In this document: positions 46,016-57,048 of the stretch, piece after piece
How positions within the stretch are numbered: the stretch's first letter is position 1
Layout of the letters: each line of letters opens with the position of its first letter
Origin: Nepenthes gracilis
Lineage: Eukaryota; Streptophyta; Magnoliopsida; Caryophyllales; Nepenthaceae
Reading direction: 5' to 3'
NCBI GenBank assembly: GCA_033239525.1
Contig: BSYO01000020.1
Span: 7,994,656-8,058,655, forward strand
DNA length: 64,000 nt
Program-made: the position numbers and the translations under genes
Notes under the pieces: generated by a model
What the model saw: the letters and a program-made list of their open reading frames with translations, nothing else
What the model was told of the DNA's origin: nothing
The model's database searches: none

Positions 46016-46758
46016 TCATGCATATTGGTTATTCCTCTCACAAGCATTCCAGTCACTTCTCCTTTCAAGCATACTGTTCAGTCCTCTCACAAGCATTCCG
46101 ATCGCTTCTCTTTACAAGCATATAGGTCATTCCTCTAACAAGCATTCCAGTCAACATTATATCACCAATTTATCTCTAAATTTTTGGTCAACTAATACTG
46201 TCAAAATTTACCTTCGAATTTCTGATTATTCATCCATCCTGGCCATTATTGCGATCCATCCTTTTTGCCATCTTATCTGGTCAACGTGTTGATCAGTTGT
46301 TTGGGCAACTGGCATTTCTCCTTCATATCGGTAGTTTTCGTATACCGGGCAAATTTACCATTCTGAGTAACTGTGCATACTGGCCATTATCTTCTCAAAG
46401 TTCATACAGATCATTTTCTTTTGAAAGTTCATACCGGTCATTTTGCTGTCATAATTTGTCAATGTTTTGACTGGGCACTTTGTGCATCTAGTCAGTTGGC
46501 TGCACGATTTTTCAGCTGACAGCCAGTCAACATGTGTTGACCGGGCAATTCTCTAATCGAGTTTAGCTGGTCAACAGGGCATTGATCGAATAATTCTTCT
46601 CTCATTTTTTGTGCGCTGAGCAGTTTTTCTCCCAACCCACCAGACTCTCTTTTTATCTTTTCAATCAGGCGCCAAGACACCCAAATCCACTTATTCCTAT
46701 CTTATTGTATTAACTTAATAACCAAAACTTACACTATTTTGGAAACCAGTATCTTACA

Positions 46759-47457
46759 AGAAGAATAAAATGTGAAAAGTTAATTGTATTTCAAAAGTAT
46801 AATTGATAACGTCTTATGTTTATGCTTCCTTATTATACTTGTATATCCCTATCTGACTTTATATTACTTACCGTCTTGATTATAGTACACTTACTGAACT
46901 ATTAGCTCACCATTAGTTCTTTTATCTTCGGTTTGGCATAGGTCTGATATACCCGATGGGACAACGTAGATATTGGAAGTGGACTACGCTTGGATTTGGA
47001 AGATCACATCAAAGACTTAGAAATTATAGTTTTATTTATGTCATGAGAATTGTACATGTTTAGATTTCAATTGAACTCATTAATGTATATTGTACATGAG
47101 GTTGATGATCTATTAGTTTAGATTCCACTGTGATTGCATTTATTTATACTTCTACAGATTATTATGATTTGTAACAGGTATCTAGTGGATCTCTCTTTGG
47201 CCAATGTTATATTTAGATACACAGTGTTAGAGCCATGATTTATATATGACAATTGGATCCTATATGGTTTTATGTATTGTTGATTATATGATGTCGGATG
47301 TGAAGATTTTTGGAAGTATTTTGTATTGTACAAGAGATTATATTGGTTTTTGTATTGGCAGATATTTGTATTACAAATAGAACTCTGCTAAATTTTCGAC
47401 AGAAAAATACTATAACGGAATGGGTCATTATCCTCTAGAGACATTCTATCAATAAAC
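46759..47457 (+). mobile_element. D right LTR, second segment
   Basis: It begins with the second AGAAG copy and follows 40350-40765. It continues past the point where the left LTR is deleted, giving the fuller LTR end (…CTCTGCTAAATTTTCGACAG near 47390). Its exact 3' end is unclear because LTR H and E2 follow. Confidence 0.72.
47453..47457. repeat. Target-site duplication of solo LTR H, left copy
   Basis: TAAAC; identical to 49713-49717. Confidence 0.9.
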
Positions 47458-47889
47458 TGTGACGAACCAGGTTATTTTCCTTAAATAACCCTCCGTCAAT
47501 AAAACTTCGTTAGTGTCCAGAGTTTTCTTTATAACTAGACAAACGACCGATATACAATCTGTTTAAATAGGCTCTGCACAAGTATACTTTTCATAGGATC
47601 TCAAAATTTGCCATATCATTCATGGCTTCAATACAGTATTCTGACCTTACTGTATTAGATTTAGAGAGATGCCATCTAGTAACCTAAACCTTGAAACATC
47701 AAAACAAAGTGCGGAAGCATACTATAATACCATAAACTGCGGAAGCATAATAAAACCATAAAAACAACCACAAACCATACCTAACCCCGAGTGGCTGTCC
47801 ATATCAAATTCAATGTTCAAATCTTTGCTGCACTTGTCTGTCTAGTCCCGTCAAGCAAGCCTTTCCTTGTTCTATCTAAATACTTTCAT

Positions 47890-49207
47890 CTGGGAGGAAA
47901 AACAACAGATAGCAAGAGTGAGTTTATCGCTCAGCAAGTATAATCATACGTCACTATCAGACTGTGAAGAATATAAACATGACAATGAAAAGGGCAACAT
48001 GCATTTGAAATATCATGAGACATGAGAGGGAAGGAACATTTAGAAGTATCGATTTGCCGTTTACCATGTCTTGGAACATTTAATTGTCGCTTGAGTCATG
48101 CTTTCTAATTTTACTTTAATTTTTGCGGACCAGGGCTAGTAGGTCGTACTAGCAAACGATACGAGAGAACGAGGAAAGGATCATGATACTCCACATGATC
48201 TAAGGCCGTGAGGGATTATCTTTAACGACCCTCCGGGGGGTCGTGCACATCGTGCCATATCGTATCGCCCCATTCCCCGGGGTACCGGGGCAGTCCTCGT
48301 TCTTCCACAAAGAGTATCCTAAGGCGTGACACGGACACCACCCTTACCTACACAAGCAGCCAGAATACGTGGCCCAAGTATTCTTCGGGTTTATACCGTG
48401 ATGGACGTGTCAAACCAGAGAATACAACCCGTCTAAGAGTCGATGGTCCTAGTTTCATGATTCTATTTTCCATAATTTCTTTGAAAGAAAGTCCACCGTA
48501 TCTCATACATCATATCTCCCGCCACACGGGAGGTTTCATCAATCACATATCCATTGTGGACTTCCTTCCGTTCCATTTTCCCATTCGTTCTCATCTTCAC
48601 TTGGGGACTTTAGCATTTTTCATAATTCATCTTATAAGCATGATTAACAGTATTCAAGAGGAATTAGAATTCCTTACCGTTGATGAACCAATCACATTGG
48701 GGTCCTCCAAAGCCCGTTGTTGAATCTTACAATTTCAAATATTCATTTGTCATAGTTTCTTAGCAAGGGGATGCATGGTCGGGATGTGGTGATTCATTTC
48801 TTAGGATTAATTTAGGATAATACAAGAGTGAAAGCATGCCAATTTAGTTATTCACCTCGGGTGAACAGTAATAGGAGGTATTTTGGAGGTCCCGGGCGCC
48901 GCAAACGGGTCAATTCTTGTGATTTCGGACGCCCGGTCGATATGTACACATATTTGGGACGTGGTGATGCATATTTTGAGGAGAGATTAACATAATTTGA
49001 GGCGGAAAACAGTGAACCGGAATATAGCGTGGGGTTAGGGTTTGGTGATACCGAAACAAGTGAATCGGGCAACAAATCGAACAAATGACTACATATTCTT
49101 TTATCATTAATCATGGGCTATATAATTTTCATAGTTTGGGTGGGTATCGAAACGATAATACCATTAATAATCACAGTACAACAAATAGTAAGTATGAGAA
49201 TACTTGC
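47890..49207 (-). other. Putative LTR-internal intron (GC-AG), LTR H
   Basis: CGAG|GCAAGTATTCTC begins it on the minus strand. ACTCACT and TTTTTCCTCCCAG|ATGAAA ends it. Length 1318 bp. Confidence 0.46.
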
Positions 49208-49364
49208 CTCGATGTGCTTCACATTTTTTCCAACTAGCTTGAGCTCGGAATCGGACCCGAAAGCCTCCATTTTCCTTCCTTCTTCTTCGCGTGGCTTCTC
49301 CTCTCTCTTTCTCTCTCTCCCTCTCTCCTCCTCTCTCTCCTTCTCTCGCCCATGGCTGGCCGCC

Positions 49365-49372
49365 TATTTATA
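49365..49372 (-). promoter_or_regulatory. TATA box of LTR H
   Basis: TATAAATA on the minus strand lies between the CTCGAGCG block (49385-49610) and the GA-rich run, 165 bp before the donor-like site. Confidence 0.65.
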
Positions 49373-49384
49373 GTCGTCGGGCTG

Positions 49385-49610
49385 CTTGAGCGCCCGGCGA
49401 GTGAGCAGCGAGCGGCCAGGGGTTCTGGAAGGCTCGGGAGAATTCTGGAAAATTCGCTCGAGCTCCGCTCGAGCGCCTATCGAGCGCGAGAGCTTTCCAG
49501 AGGGTTCTGGAAGGTTTGCTCGAGCGGGCTTCGAGCGCGCATCAGGCGGCAGGGCTCCTGGTTTCTGGTCTCGAGCGGACTCGAGCGTGTGATGAGCGGG
49601 GGAGCTTCGG
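49385..49610 (-). repeat. CTCGAGCG-rich CpG block of LTR H
   Basis: At least eight copies of CTCGAGC, CGAGCGC or close variants lie in 225 bp, directly upstream of the TATA box. This is the richest copy of the block in the window. Confidence 0.8.
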
Positions 49611-52057
49611 GTGGCGTTTTCATCATTAAAAGTCCCCAGATTTTTACCAAGTTCTTCTATTTAATTATTCCTAGCCTTATGTTAATTCTATTTTTGTTTT
49701 GGGAACCTCACATAAACAAACTGTGACGACCCGAGTTCCTGAATATGATAATTGGGAGATAATTAAGTTAAAATAGGTAAATTGTATTCAAAAGGTACGG
49801 GAGGAATGAATTGGAAAGCTCAAAGAACCGGAACTAGTAAATCGGGAACCGAAATCGTAAGTGGTGAAATGTTGATTCGTTGACAAGATTCGGGATTTAA
49901 ATTGTGATAATCATGACTTATTGAAGTTATATAATCAAAAATAAGGTCCAAGGATGTGAAAGATTGGGTTAGAATGGTCAAAACGGGTCCCGAATGGCGA
50001 AAACGCAACGTAGGCTTGCTGCAGGCTTGACGCGGGCCAGACCAGCGCCCTCCGCACGCTCGAGCCATCCCATCGAGCACAAGAACCAGTAGCAAGCCCG
50101 CTTAATGCATGCCGAGCCCCGCTCGAGCGGTGGGCTGCCAAAGCCTTGCCGCCTGCTGGCCGCTCGAGCGGCTGCGTGTTATTTAAGAACCCGCGCGGCT
50201 CTCTCTTTCTCATTTCCACGTGATTTTAGGGTTTGAGGAGAGAGAGAGGGCGCCGATTTAGAGAGAGAAGAAGGGAGAACGACACCCGGGAGCTCGAATC
50301 CAACCTCGAGCCAGTTAAAAAGGTGAAAGCACGCGTCGAGGCAAGTGTTCTCATACCCACTTCTCGTTCTCTTTCGATGTTTTGTGTATTTTCGTTGGGT
50401 ATTTTGTGTCGATACCCACGGGGATCGTTAGAATCTCGAAACCCATGCCTTGAGGTCCAAGAAAATGTGGTTATTTGTCCGAATCGTGTCCGATTTGCCC
50501 GGGTGGGTCTTACCGAAACCGTAACCTACGAGATTTTGGGGGTTTTCCGTTTCCCGGCCTTGTATCATGAAATTGACCCCAAAATTGGAATCCCCACGTC
50601 CCAATGATGTATATATGTCCGCCGCGGGTCCGATCTCGCACGTTTTGACCCGTTCGCGGCGTCCGAGCCCGTTAAAGGGGCGCTGTTACTGTTCACCCGA
50701 GACCGAAGGTGGATTTTGCGTGTTGTCACCTTCGTGAAATGATGAAATGATCCTAGAATATGAATTCCCGTATCCCAATTGTACGTATATATCGACTGGA
50801 TGCCGAATCTCGTAAGATTTGACCCGTTTGTGGCATCCGGGAGCCTTGAAAGAATTCCGTAATTGTTTATCCGAAATTGTGGAATTTAATAGAAATTTGT
50901 TCGCGAAGCCCTTGACCCGCTCCCGGACACCGTTTGAGCTTCTATTTGGAGTTAAATGTATAAATTGATTTGAGATTATAGTTACCCATGCCTCGGGTTC
51001 TATGGATTACCTGTTGGATGCCCAAAATTCTGAGAATCAACCAATTCGTGCACGTGTGCACTGTTCACGTGCACTGTACATGGGTACTACTCTTCCGAAA
51101 ATATCGGACGATATTGTGTAATACTTGTTTAAATGCCGATTAAAGGATATATGTTTGTAGAGAGAGAAAGTTGAGGCACAACAGCAAGCACGAAGAGGAA
51201 GAAAGGGGATAGACCACCGTTCCGATCGCATCCGGGTAAAATAATTGTAGAGCGAGCTCAGGCAAGTGTACTTCGGACACTGTTTTTCACTGTACCGATT
51301 TCTCATACTTTAAAACCGTTGAAAATGCTCTAAAATGTTGATGTTGCATGATTGAAGTAGATGAAGTATATTTCCTTCGCTTAGTCGGTTAGATTTCATG
51401 ATTATCCATGTTTATTGCAAGTTTTGGTTTCGATTTCGTGAATAAACATGAAAATAGTATTCAATTTGTCTTGAAAAGTATGTGATGAAACCCTAGCTCA
51501 AAAATGTGGTGTAGTTTGAGTAAATTGCATGATTTAATGTATATGCATGGCATCTATGATGTTAAGTTCACGAAATATGTACATGTAAGAGACCGATTTG
51601 AGTCCGAAGGTTTTGGCGAAGCCCTATGTACGAAAATGAAGAGGTTTTGATGAGCTTTAACCGTAGCTTCTGTTATATGAAAATTAATTGATATTGAAAT
51701 GTGGCTTCCAGTATAATTTGTTTCTGAAAATATGTACCAACCCGCACTGAGGAAGTTTCCATGTATGTTTCAAGTTAGCTGAAAGTGTTTTGAGAAAAGC
51801 TGATTTCAAAAAGGGTTTTCGATAAAGAGATGTTTATTCTGATTATTTTAGGACCGGGATCGACTACATCCGGATAGGTTCTCGGCATGCCTTAGGACTT
51901 TTCGGTGGTAATCGAGATAACTCTGTCCATGGAGTTATTTGTGGTCCGCCCCGCCCTCGGAGCGTTACCGGTGCGGAGGGATACCGTTACCGGCCTACCT
52001 TCGGGTGGCATACCGTACCCGATCCCGTGAGATGGGATATTACCGTTACGAGGCCTT

Positions 52058-52082
52058 AGATTGTGTGGAGTGAACATAATCT
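52058..52082 (+). other. LTR stem-loop, E2 copy
   Basis: AGATTGTGT (52058-52066) faces ACATAATCT (52074-52082). One C-to-T change leaves a G-U pair rather than breaking the stem. Confidence 0.65.
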
Positions 52083-52134
52083 ATCCTCGATTATTCGCCC
52101 CACGGCTAGTAGGGTATACTAGCGGGTGTGCATG

Positions 52135-52420
52135 CCGATATGTTATGATGTACCGTTCTTGTTTTACCGATATGATATGTTACCATACCGATTACCGAAT
52201 ATGAAGTACCGATATGTTATGATGTACCGTTTACTGTTTTACCGATATGATATGTTATCGTACCGATTACCGAATATGAAGTACCGATATGTTATGATGT
52301 ACCGTACCGACTACCGAATATGAAGTACCGATATGTTATGATGTACCGTTTACTGTTTTACCGATATGATATGTTACCATACCGATTACCGATTATGAAG
52401 TACCGATTACCGATGGCTGT
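52135..52420 (+). repeat. TACCGATATGTTATGATG minisatellite
   Basis: Units start at 52135, 52209, 52284 and 52328, that is 74-75 bp apart with one short 44-bp unit. Part of the array recurs at about 57056-57200. Confidence 0.9.
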
Positions 52421-53222
52421 TTATCGTTTACGGAATACTATACACTGCATACTGTTCACCGATTTCCGATTTATGGAATTTAATACCATCATAGCATGAT
52501 TTCTCTGTTTCATGGATTATATCCTGATCAACCGTTCTATTTATGTATAGTTACATGACCGTTCTGCATCATGGTTTTACTGCTCACGTGCATGTACCTT
52601 GCTGGGCCTCGGCTCACTATTTTAGTGTTTTTTTCCCCTCCAGATGAGACAGTAGAGCTACTGCCTGATGAAAAAGAGTAAGCAGAGAAGAGTTGCTTGA
52701 AGACTTTTGAGGACCGCCACATATCAGAGCTATTTTGGAGGAGCCTATTGATGTAAAGGCTTAGCTAGAAACATGATTTTTATATACTGCTCTTTTGGTC
52801 CTTGATGTTATGGAACATGTGGAATTTTGTATAACAAGCATGTGAAATGTGTGTCTGTAAAAGAAAAAGAAAAAGCTATGCTTCTGCAGGTTCTTAGCTA
52901 CTTCCGCTATATACTCTAGATTTTCTGTGCAGGTCCTAGATGGCATCTCGTCATTTGACTGTTAGAGTAGTAAATGTTTTATAAAATTATGCCATGGATG
53001 GCACATAGGATCCTGTGAATAATGGTTGTAGGAATTGTGAATGATGGATAGTTGTGTGCTTGTTATGGATGAATATTACGGGTTTGTATTTTTGGGTTTT
53101 CAACCGATTACAAAGGAGACTGCGCGAAATTTACTGCAGAAGTCTTGCCTTAATTAGACCATTAATTATGTTATACATTTTGTGGAAGCTTTTGAGGAAA
53201 AAAAAATCTGTTCCGTCACAAT

Positions 53223-53233
53223 TGGTATCAGAG
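53223..53233 (+). other. Primer-binding site of E2
   Basis: TGGTATCAGAG, an exact match to the initiator tRNA-Met primer site. Confidence 0.88.
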
Positions 53234-54079
53234 AATTGAGATGCCTTAGGAATTGATCGACCGAAAAGCGGAAGCATAGGATTGAAAGGATGATTGTGTG
53301 TAGAGACACCTTAGTGTTGGGATTTGATCGATATCAATTGGATTCTTGAATTGATCAGTGGTTGACTCGAGCCCTCGGTTAATTTATCTCAGTTTGAGGT
53401 TTGGGTTTGCTAAGAAGGGTGCCGGTCAACCTAGCCAGCGGAATGAATGGAGTCGCACCGTCAGCTCAAGGTTTGTAAATTGGAGTAAATTCCTGGGCGT
53501 ATCAAGTCTTAAGATGATAATTCATAATTGTTTTGGGAATGCTTAAGTGTATGGACTTTGGGTAGCCCCGAGTTATATTGAGATTGCAATGTGAAATCTT
53601 AGACTTAGGATGACACTGTGGTGACCCCCATGTCTGGTAGAAAATGTGGCGTGTTGCCCCATGCTAGATAGGAGGTGGTTTCGACCTCGGTTGGTTAACA
53701 TAAGAGGGATCATGGGTCGCGAGGATTAAGAGGTATTGTCTCATGTGCTTTGAAATCTCCTTGGGTGAATGCTTTGTTTTGGTGAGACTCTCGAGAGTAT
53801 GATTCAATAGTGGTTGGTTGATCGTAAGATTGAGGGATGTCATTATTCATAGACGGATGGTAAAAAGGTCCACTGTTTTAATCTAGGGCTCTAAGGTATT
53901 AACTCAAGATGTTAAGTGTCACCGGTTGTGGTAAGAGGTAAGGCTCTTACGTCTGATATTGTAGCCTGGTATCGTTTTGGGGGATTCCAAACCCTTGGTT
54001 GCGTTGTGTTTTGAGTTATGTGTGATTTGAGGACATAGGCTTTGTGATAGCGGCAAAGGTAATCTAGTATTCAGAAAGG
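53234..54079 (+). mobile_element. E2 internal region (5' part), non-coding
   Basis: From about 53736 it aligns with the start of the window (CTTGGGTGAATGC, GATCGTAAGATTG, GGACATAGGCTTTG). There is no coding signature. It is cut at 54079, where an inverted gag-pol segment begins, and no 3' LTR follows. Confidence 0.75.
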
Positions 54080-55314
54080 TAAATACTTTAAACTTTTATA
54101 ATCGGAGTAGACCAAGAATCTCTCACCATACAGGTAATGCCTCAAGATTTTTAGCGCGAATACTACTGCGGCCAATTCTAGATCGTGAGTTGGATAATTC
54201 CTTCCATGATCCTTTAATTGACGCGATCCATAGGCGACTACCCTTCCATGCTGCATTAAAACACAGCCCAATCCAAACTTTGAGGCATCACAATAGACAA
54301 TTAGTCCTCCTGATTCATCCGGAATGGTCAGGACCGGTGCAAAAGTTAGCCGGTCTTTTAGTACCTGAAAGCTCCCTTCACAATTGTCGGTCCAATCAAA
54401 CTTGACCTCTTTCTTTGTTAGTTGGGTAAGTGGCAAGGCAATTTAGGAAAAGTTCTCCACAAATCGTCAGTAATATCCGGCCTTGCCTAAAATGCTCCGT
54501 ACCTCGGTCACAGAGGTTGGCCGGTTCCATTTCACCACTGCCTCCACCTTCTTAGGGTCGATAGAAATCCCCTCCTTGGAAATAATGTGACCAAGGAATC
54601 CCACTTCTTCTAATCAGAATTCACACTTATTTAATTTGGCGAACAGCTAGTGTTCCCAAGAATCAGAAGTGTATTCCTTAAATATTCCTCATGATCTTCA
54701 TGACTTTTCAAATAAATAAGGATGTCATCAATAAAGACTATCACAAATTTGTCCAAATAGGGCTGAAAAACTCGATTTATCAAGTCCATAAATGCAGTTG
54801 GAGCATTAGTTAATCCGAATGGCATCACTACAAATTCATAGTGCCCATATCTAGTTCGGAAGGCAGTCTTTGCTACATCATTCTTTCTGATTTGAAGATA
54901 ATGATAATCGGATCTAAGGTAAATTTTTGAGAATATGCAAGCTCCTTGCAACTGATTAAGGAGATCGTCTATCCTTTGCAAGGGATATTTATTCTTAATG
55001 GTAATCTTGTTCAATTCCCAATAATCCACGCGCAACCTTAAGGTTCCATCTTTCTTTCTTACAAACAGGACCGGTGCGCCCCATGGAGACACACTAGGCC
55101 GAATAATGACCTTATCTAATAACTCCTGCAACTGCTATTTCAATTCCTTAAGTTCAACTGGCGCTATCCTATACGGTTCTTTAGATATTGGCCCTGATCC
55201 TGGCACCAATTCTATTTCAAACTCTATCTCCTGTCTGGGTGGCAGCCCAGGTAATTCATCAGGGAATAGGTCTTCGAATTCATATACTATAGAAATCTCT
55301 TTGGCCAGAGTTCC
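54080..55314 (-). pseudogene. RT and partial RNase H (broken), inverted copy
   Basis: RT text [26 protein letters not shown] and FIDDILIY is present. The first catalytic motif reads [13 protein letters not shown] where element A has SKMD, so the catalytic aspartate is a tyrosine. A frameshift follows [10 protein letters not shown]. RNase H text ([31 protein letters not shown]) is present up to the arm boundary, where the sequence breaks off. All these lesions are also in the right arm, so they predate the duplication. Confidence 0.88.
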
Positions 55315-55862
55315 TTAACCCTCAGTCACACTAGCGAAGGCTAGGTAGGCTTGGCACCCATTACTAATCAAGTGCCGGGCGTGGCAGGCCGAAATGAAAC
55401 AAGATGCTTCCTTCCGGTGGACTCCCTGAATATAGAAGGGTCTGTTTCCAGGGATAGTGAATTCCACTCTTCTTGGGAAACAATCGATACTAGTATGATA
55501 CTTTGCTAACCAATCCATTCCTAGGATTGCATCAAAGTCCTTCATTTCTAGCAAAACTAGGTTAATGGGCAATAAGAATCCATTCAACTCGACCGGACAC
55601 CCTAGATACATAACATCTAAAATTATCGATGACCCTGTGAGCGAGGTGACCATCAATGAACAGTTAAGAACTTGGGGGAGTGTCGTAAGTATTTTACAAA
55701 ATCATGGGAGACAAATGAGTGGGTAGATCCTGAGTCAAAGAGCACATGACTAAAATTGCCACAGATAGGAAGTGTACCTTCCACTAGCTCAGTAGAGGCT
55801 TCGGCCTCCTTTGCAGAAACAGCGAACACCTTGGCTGGAATGGGGGACTTAAATTTTGGGGC
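55315..55862 (-). pseudogene. Aspartic protease (broken), inverted copy
   Basis: The reverse strand shows DSGSTHSFVSHDF and AILGMDWLAKYHTSIDC. A stop (TGA after CPLTK) separates it from gag. A frameshift after KYLRHSPKFL, caused by a one-base loss relative to element A, is shared with the right arm. The active-site motif is intact. Confidence 0.85.
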
Positions 55863-56711
55863 TCACTTGGTGAGTGGGCAGTCCTTGATCATGTGTCCAC
55901 CCTGGCCACAATTATAGCAGTCTCCCAGCTTCTTATAGCACGGCTTCCCTTCATGCGACCTTCCGCAATGAGCACATGGATTGTTGGATGCTCGGGAAGT
56001 TTTTATGGATTGGTCCTGCTCCCTACTGGACCTTAACGGCTCTGCCTTCTTTGGAGGTCTTCCACTAGCACTAGTTCTTGAAGCCTGATTAAAAGTCCTC
56101 TGTCTGAAAAATTTTCCTCTTTCCAGCTCCTTCTCATAGATAACGGCCCTTTCTAACACTTCTCCATACGTAGCCAACTTCAAAGTTGAGAGATGTCTCC
56201 TAATATCATCTCTTAATCTTTGAATGAACCTTCTACCCTTTCTCTCCTGATCTTCCACCATATAAGGAGCATAGTGGGACAGTTCTGTAAAATTTGCATC
56301 ATACTCGGCCACGGTGCGGGTGCCTTGCCTTAAGCGAAGGAATTCATCTTCCTTTTGTCTGCGAAAGTTAGTAGGAAAGTATTTCTCCAAGAATGTTGTT
56401 TCAAACGTTCCGCAAGTAAATTCCCTCTCTGGCACCTCAAAGACTCTCCTCTGCATCTCCCACCAATGGTGGGCCTCTCCCACCAGCTTATGGGTGGCAA
56501 ATAGGACCTTATCTCGAGCAGGACACTTAATCACTGCGAACACCTTCTTTAATCGTTGGATCCAGGTGTCCACCTTCAATGGGTCCGGTTCTCCAAATAA
56601 TTCAGGAATTTGCTCATTGGTAAAGCGATCGTAGACCAACGTCTCCTAATGAACAGGAATTTGGGCGGTCACCGGAGTTGGTGGAGCCAAGGCTTCAATG
56701 ACATCAGCCAT
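55863..56711 (-). pseudogene. gag: gag, nearly open, inverted copy
   Basis: The start at 56711 (MADVIEALAPP) is followed by a TAG at 56648-56646, then 258 open codons. These cover HHWWEMQRRVFEVPE, FLRLRQGTRTVAEYDANF and the knuckle region CAHCGRSHEGKPCYKK...CYNCGQGGHMIKDC, with all CX2CX4HX4C residues present. It is the best-preserved gag in the window. The right-arm copy has a 2-bp deletion and further indels from about 59290. Confidence 0.88.
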
Positions 56712-56969
56712 CCTGTCCAGTAGATTCAAGTACCTTGTCTTCGGGTCCGGAGGGTTGTTAGTCTAGACAGCTTGTTTTCCTCTATTATACATTTCCTCAG
56801 CAACTACTTTGATTTCTGAAAAGAACGTTTTGGTCAGACTACTAGCCAAAGGCGGCTAACACATAATACTCCGTCCTAAGCATAAGTAATGCTAGCCCCC
56901 TTCAGCTTTAACTAATCCTGTCCTAAGTTTCCGTATCGATTTAGATAGAACCTAAAGCATCTCAGTTTC

Positions 56970-56980
56970 CTCTGATACCA
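56970..56980 (-). other. Primer-binding site, inverted copy
   Basis: On the minus strand TGGTATCAGAG follows the LTR end GGCCGTCA by three bases. Confidence 0.8.
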
Positions 56981-57048
56981 GTTTTGACGGCCCCCGACAC
57001 ATTCCACCCCATATGACCGCCGTCAAGCCAACATATACATATAAATAC

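Larger units (their letters stand above)
43545..46758 (-). mobile_element. Solo LTR G, minus strand, 3.2 kb, mosaic
   Basis: The + strand starts TGTGACAGAATGG and ends ATCTTACA; on the minus strand it begins TGTAAGATACTGG and ends CCATTCTGTCACA. Perfect AGAAG duplications flank it. The part from 43545 to about 45500 is C-type. The 5' part (about 45500-46758) is different and carries GTTGACC motifs and a 37-bp array. Splice-like sites on the minus strand are at 45237 and 44061. Confidence 0.9.
47458..49712 (-). mobile_element. Solo LTR H, minus strand, 2.26 kb
   Basis: On the minus strand it runs from TGTGAGGTTCCC at 49712 to GGTTCGTCACA at 47458. Perfect TAAAC duplications flank it. It is D-type, with a TATA box at 49365-49372, a long CT/GA run (about 49285-49350), a CTCGAGCG-rich block, and splice-like sites at 49207 and 47890. 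CpG sites remain plentiful, so it may be young. Confidence 0.92.
51262..52643 (+). other. Putative LTR-internal intron (GC-AG), E2
   Basis: CTCAG|GCAAGTGTACTTC begins it. GCTCACT, TTTTTTTCCCCTCCAG|ATGAGAC ends it. Length 1382 bp. An upstream alternative donor at 50341 would give 2303 bp. Confidence 0.46.
49722..53220 (+). mobile_element. E2 5' LTR, 3.5 kb, mosaic of D-type and C-type LTRs
   Basis: It starts TGTGACGACCCGAG and ends GTTCCGTCACA, two bases before a perfect primer site. The first 1.45 kb is D-type (CTCGAGCG block at 50045-50170, GA run, donor-like site at 50341). From about 51165 it is C-type with a second donor-like site at 51262. Two leader modules in one LTR point to a join of two LTRs. 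The frame at 50233-50607 (124 codons) is leader sequence without a recognisable domain. Confidence 0.82.
54080..57048 (-). repeat. Left arm of 3-kb inverted repeat
   Basis: It is the reverse complement of 58381-61352. It begins inside RNase H and ends about 60 bp inside the 3' end of an LTR. Aligned proteins differ at about five of some 450 residues. The junctions show no LTR ends or target duplication. Confidence 0.92.

Noticed and set aside
45850..46292. Frames of 91 and 146 codons with CHTGQIVHP-like repeats
   Set aside because: Translation of the 37-bp minisatellite of solo LTR G. Repeat DNA without stops, not a repeat protein.
46270..46560. GTTGACC inverted motifs as a regulatory palindrome
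   Set aside because: GGTCAAC and GTTGACC occur as scattered repeats in the upstream part of several LTRs. I could not separate a defined palindromic site from the repeat background.
50233..50607. 124-codon frame beginning MRRERGRRF
   Set aside because: It is the GA-rich leader of the D-type LTR part. The frame is not kept in the matching D LTRs at 33945 and 42190, and the donor-like site lies inside it.
54080..57048. Inverted repeat as a DNA transposon or MITE terminal repeat
   Set aside because: The arms are retrotransposon gag-pol with no transposase and no terminal motif or target duplication at their ends.
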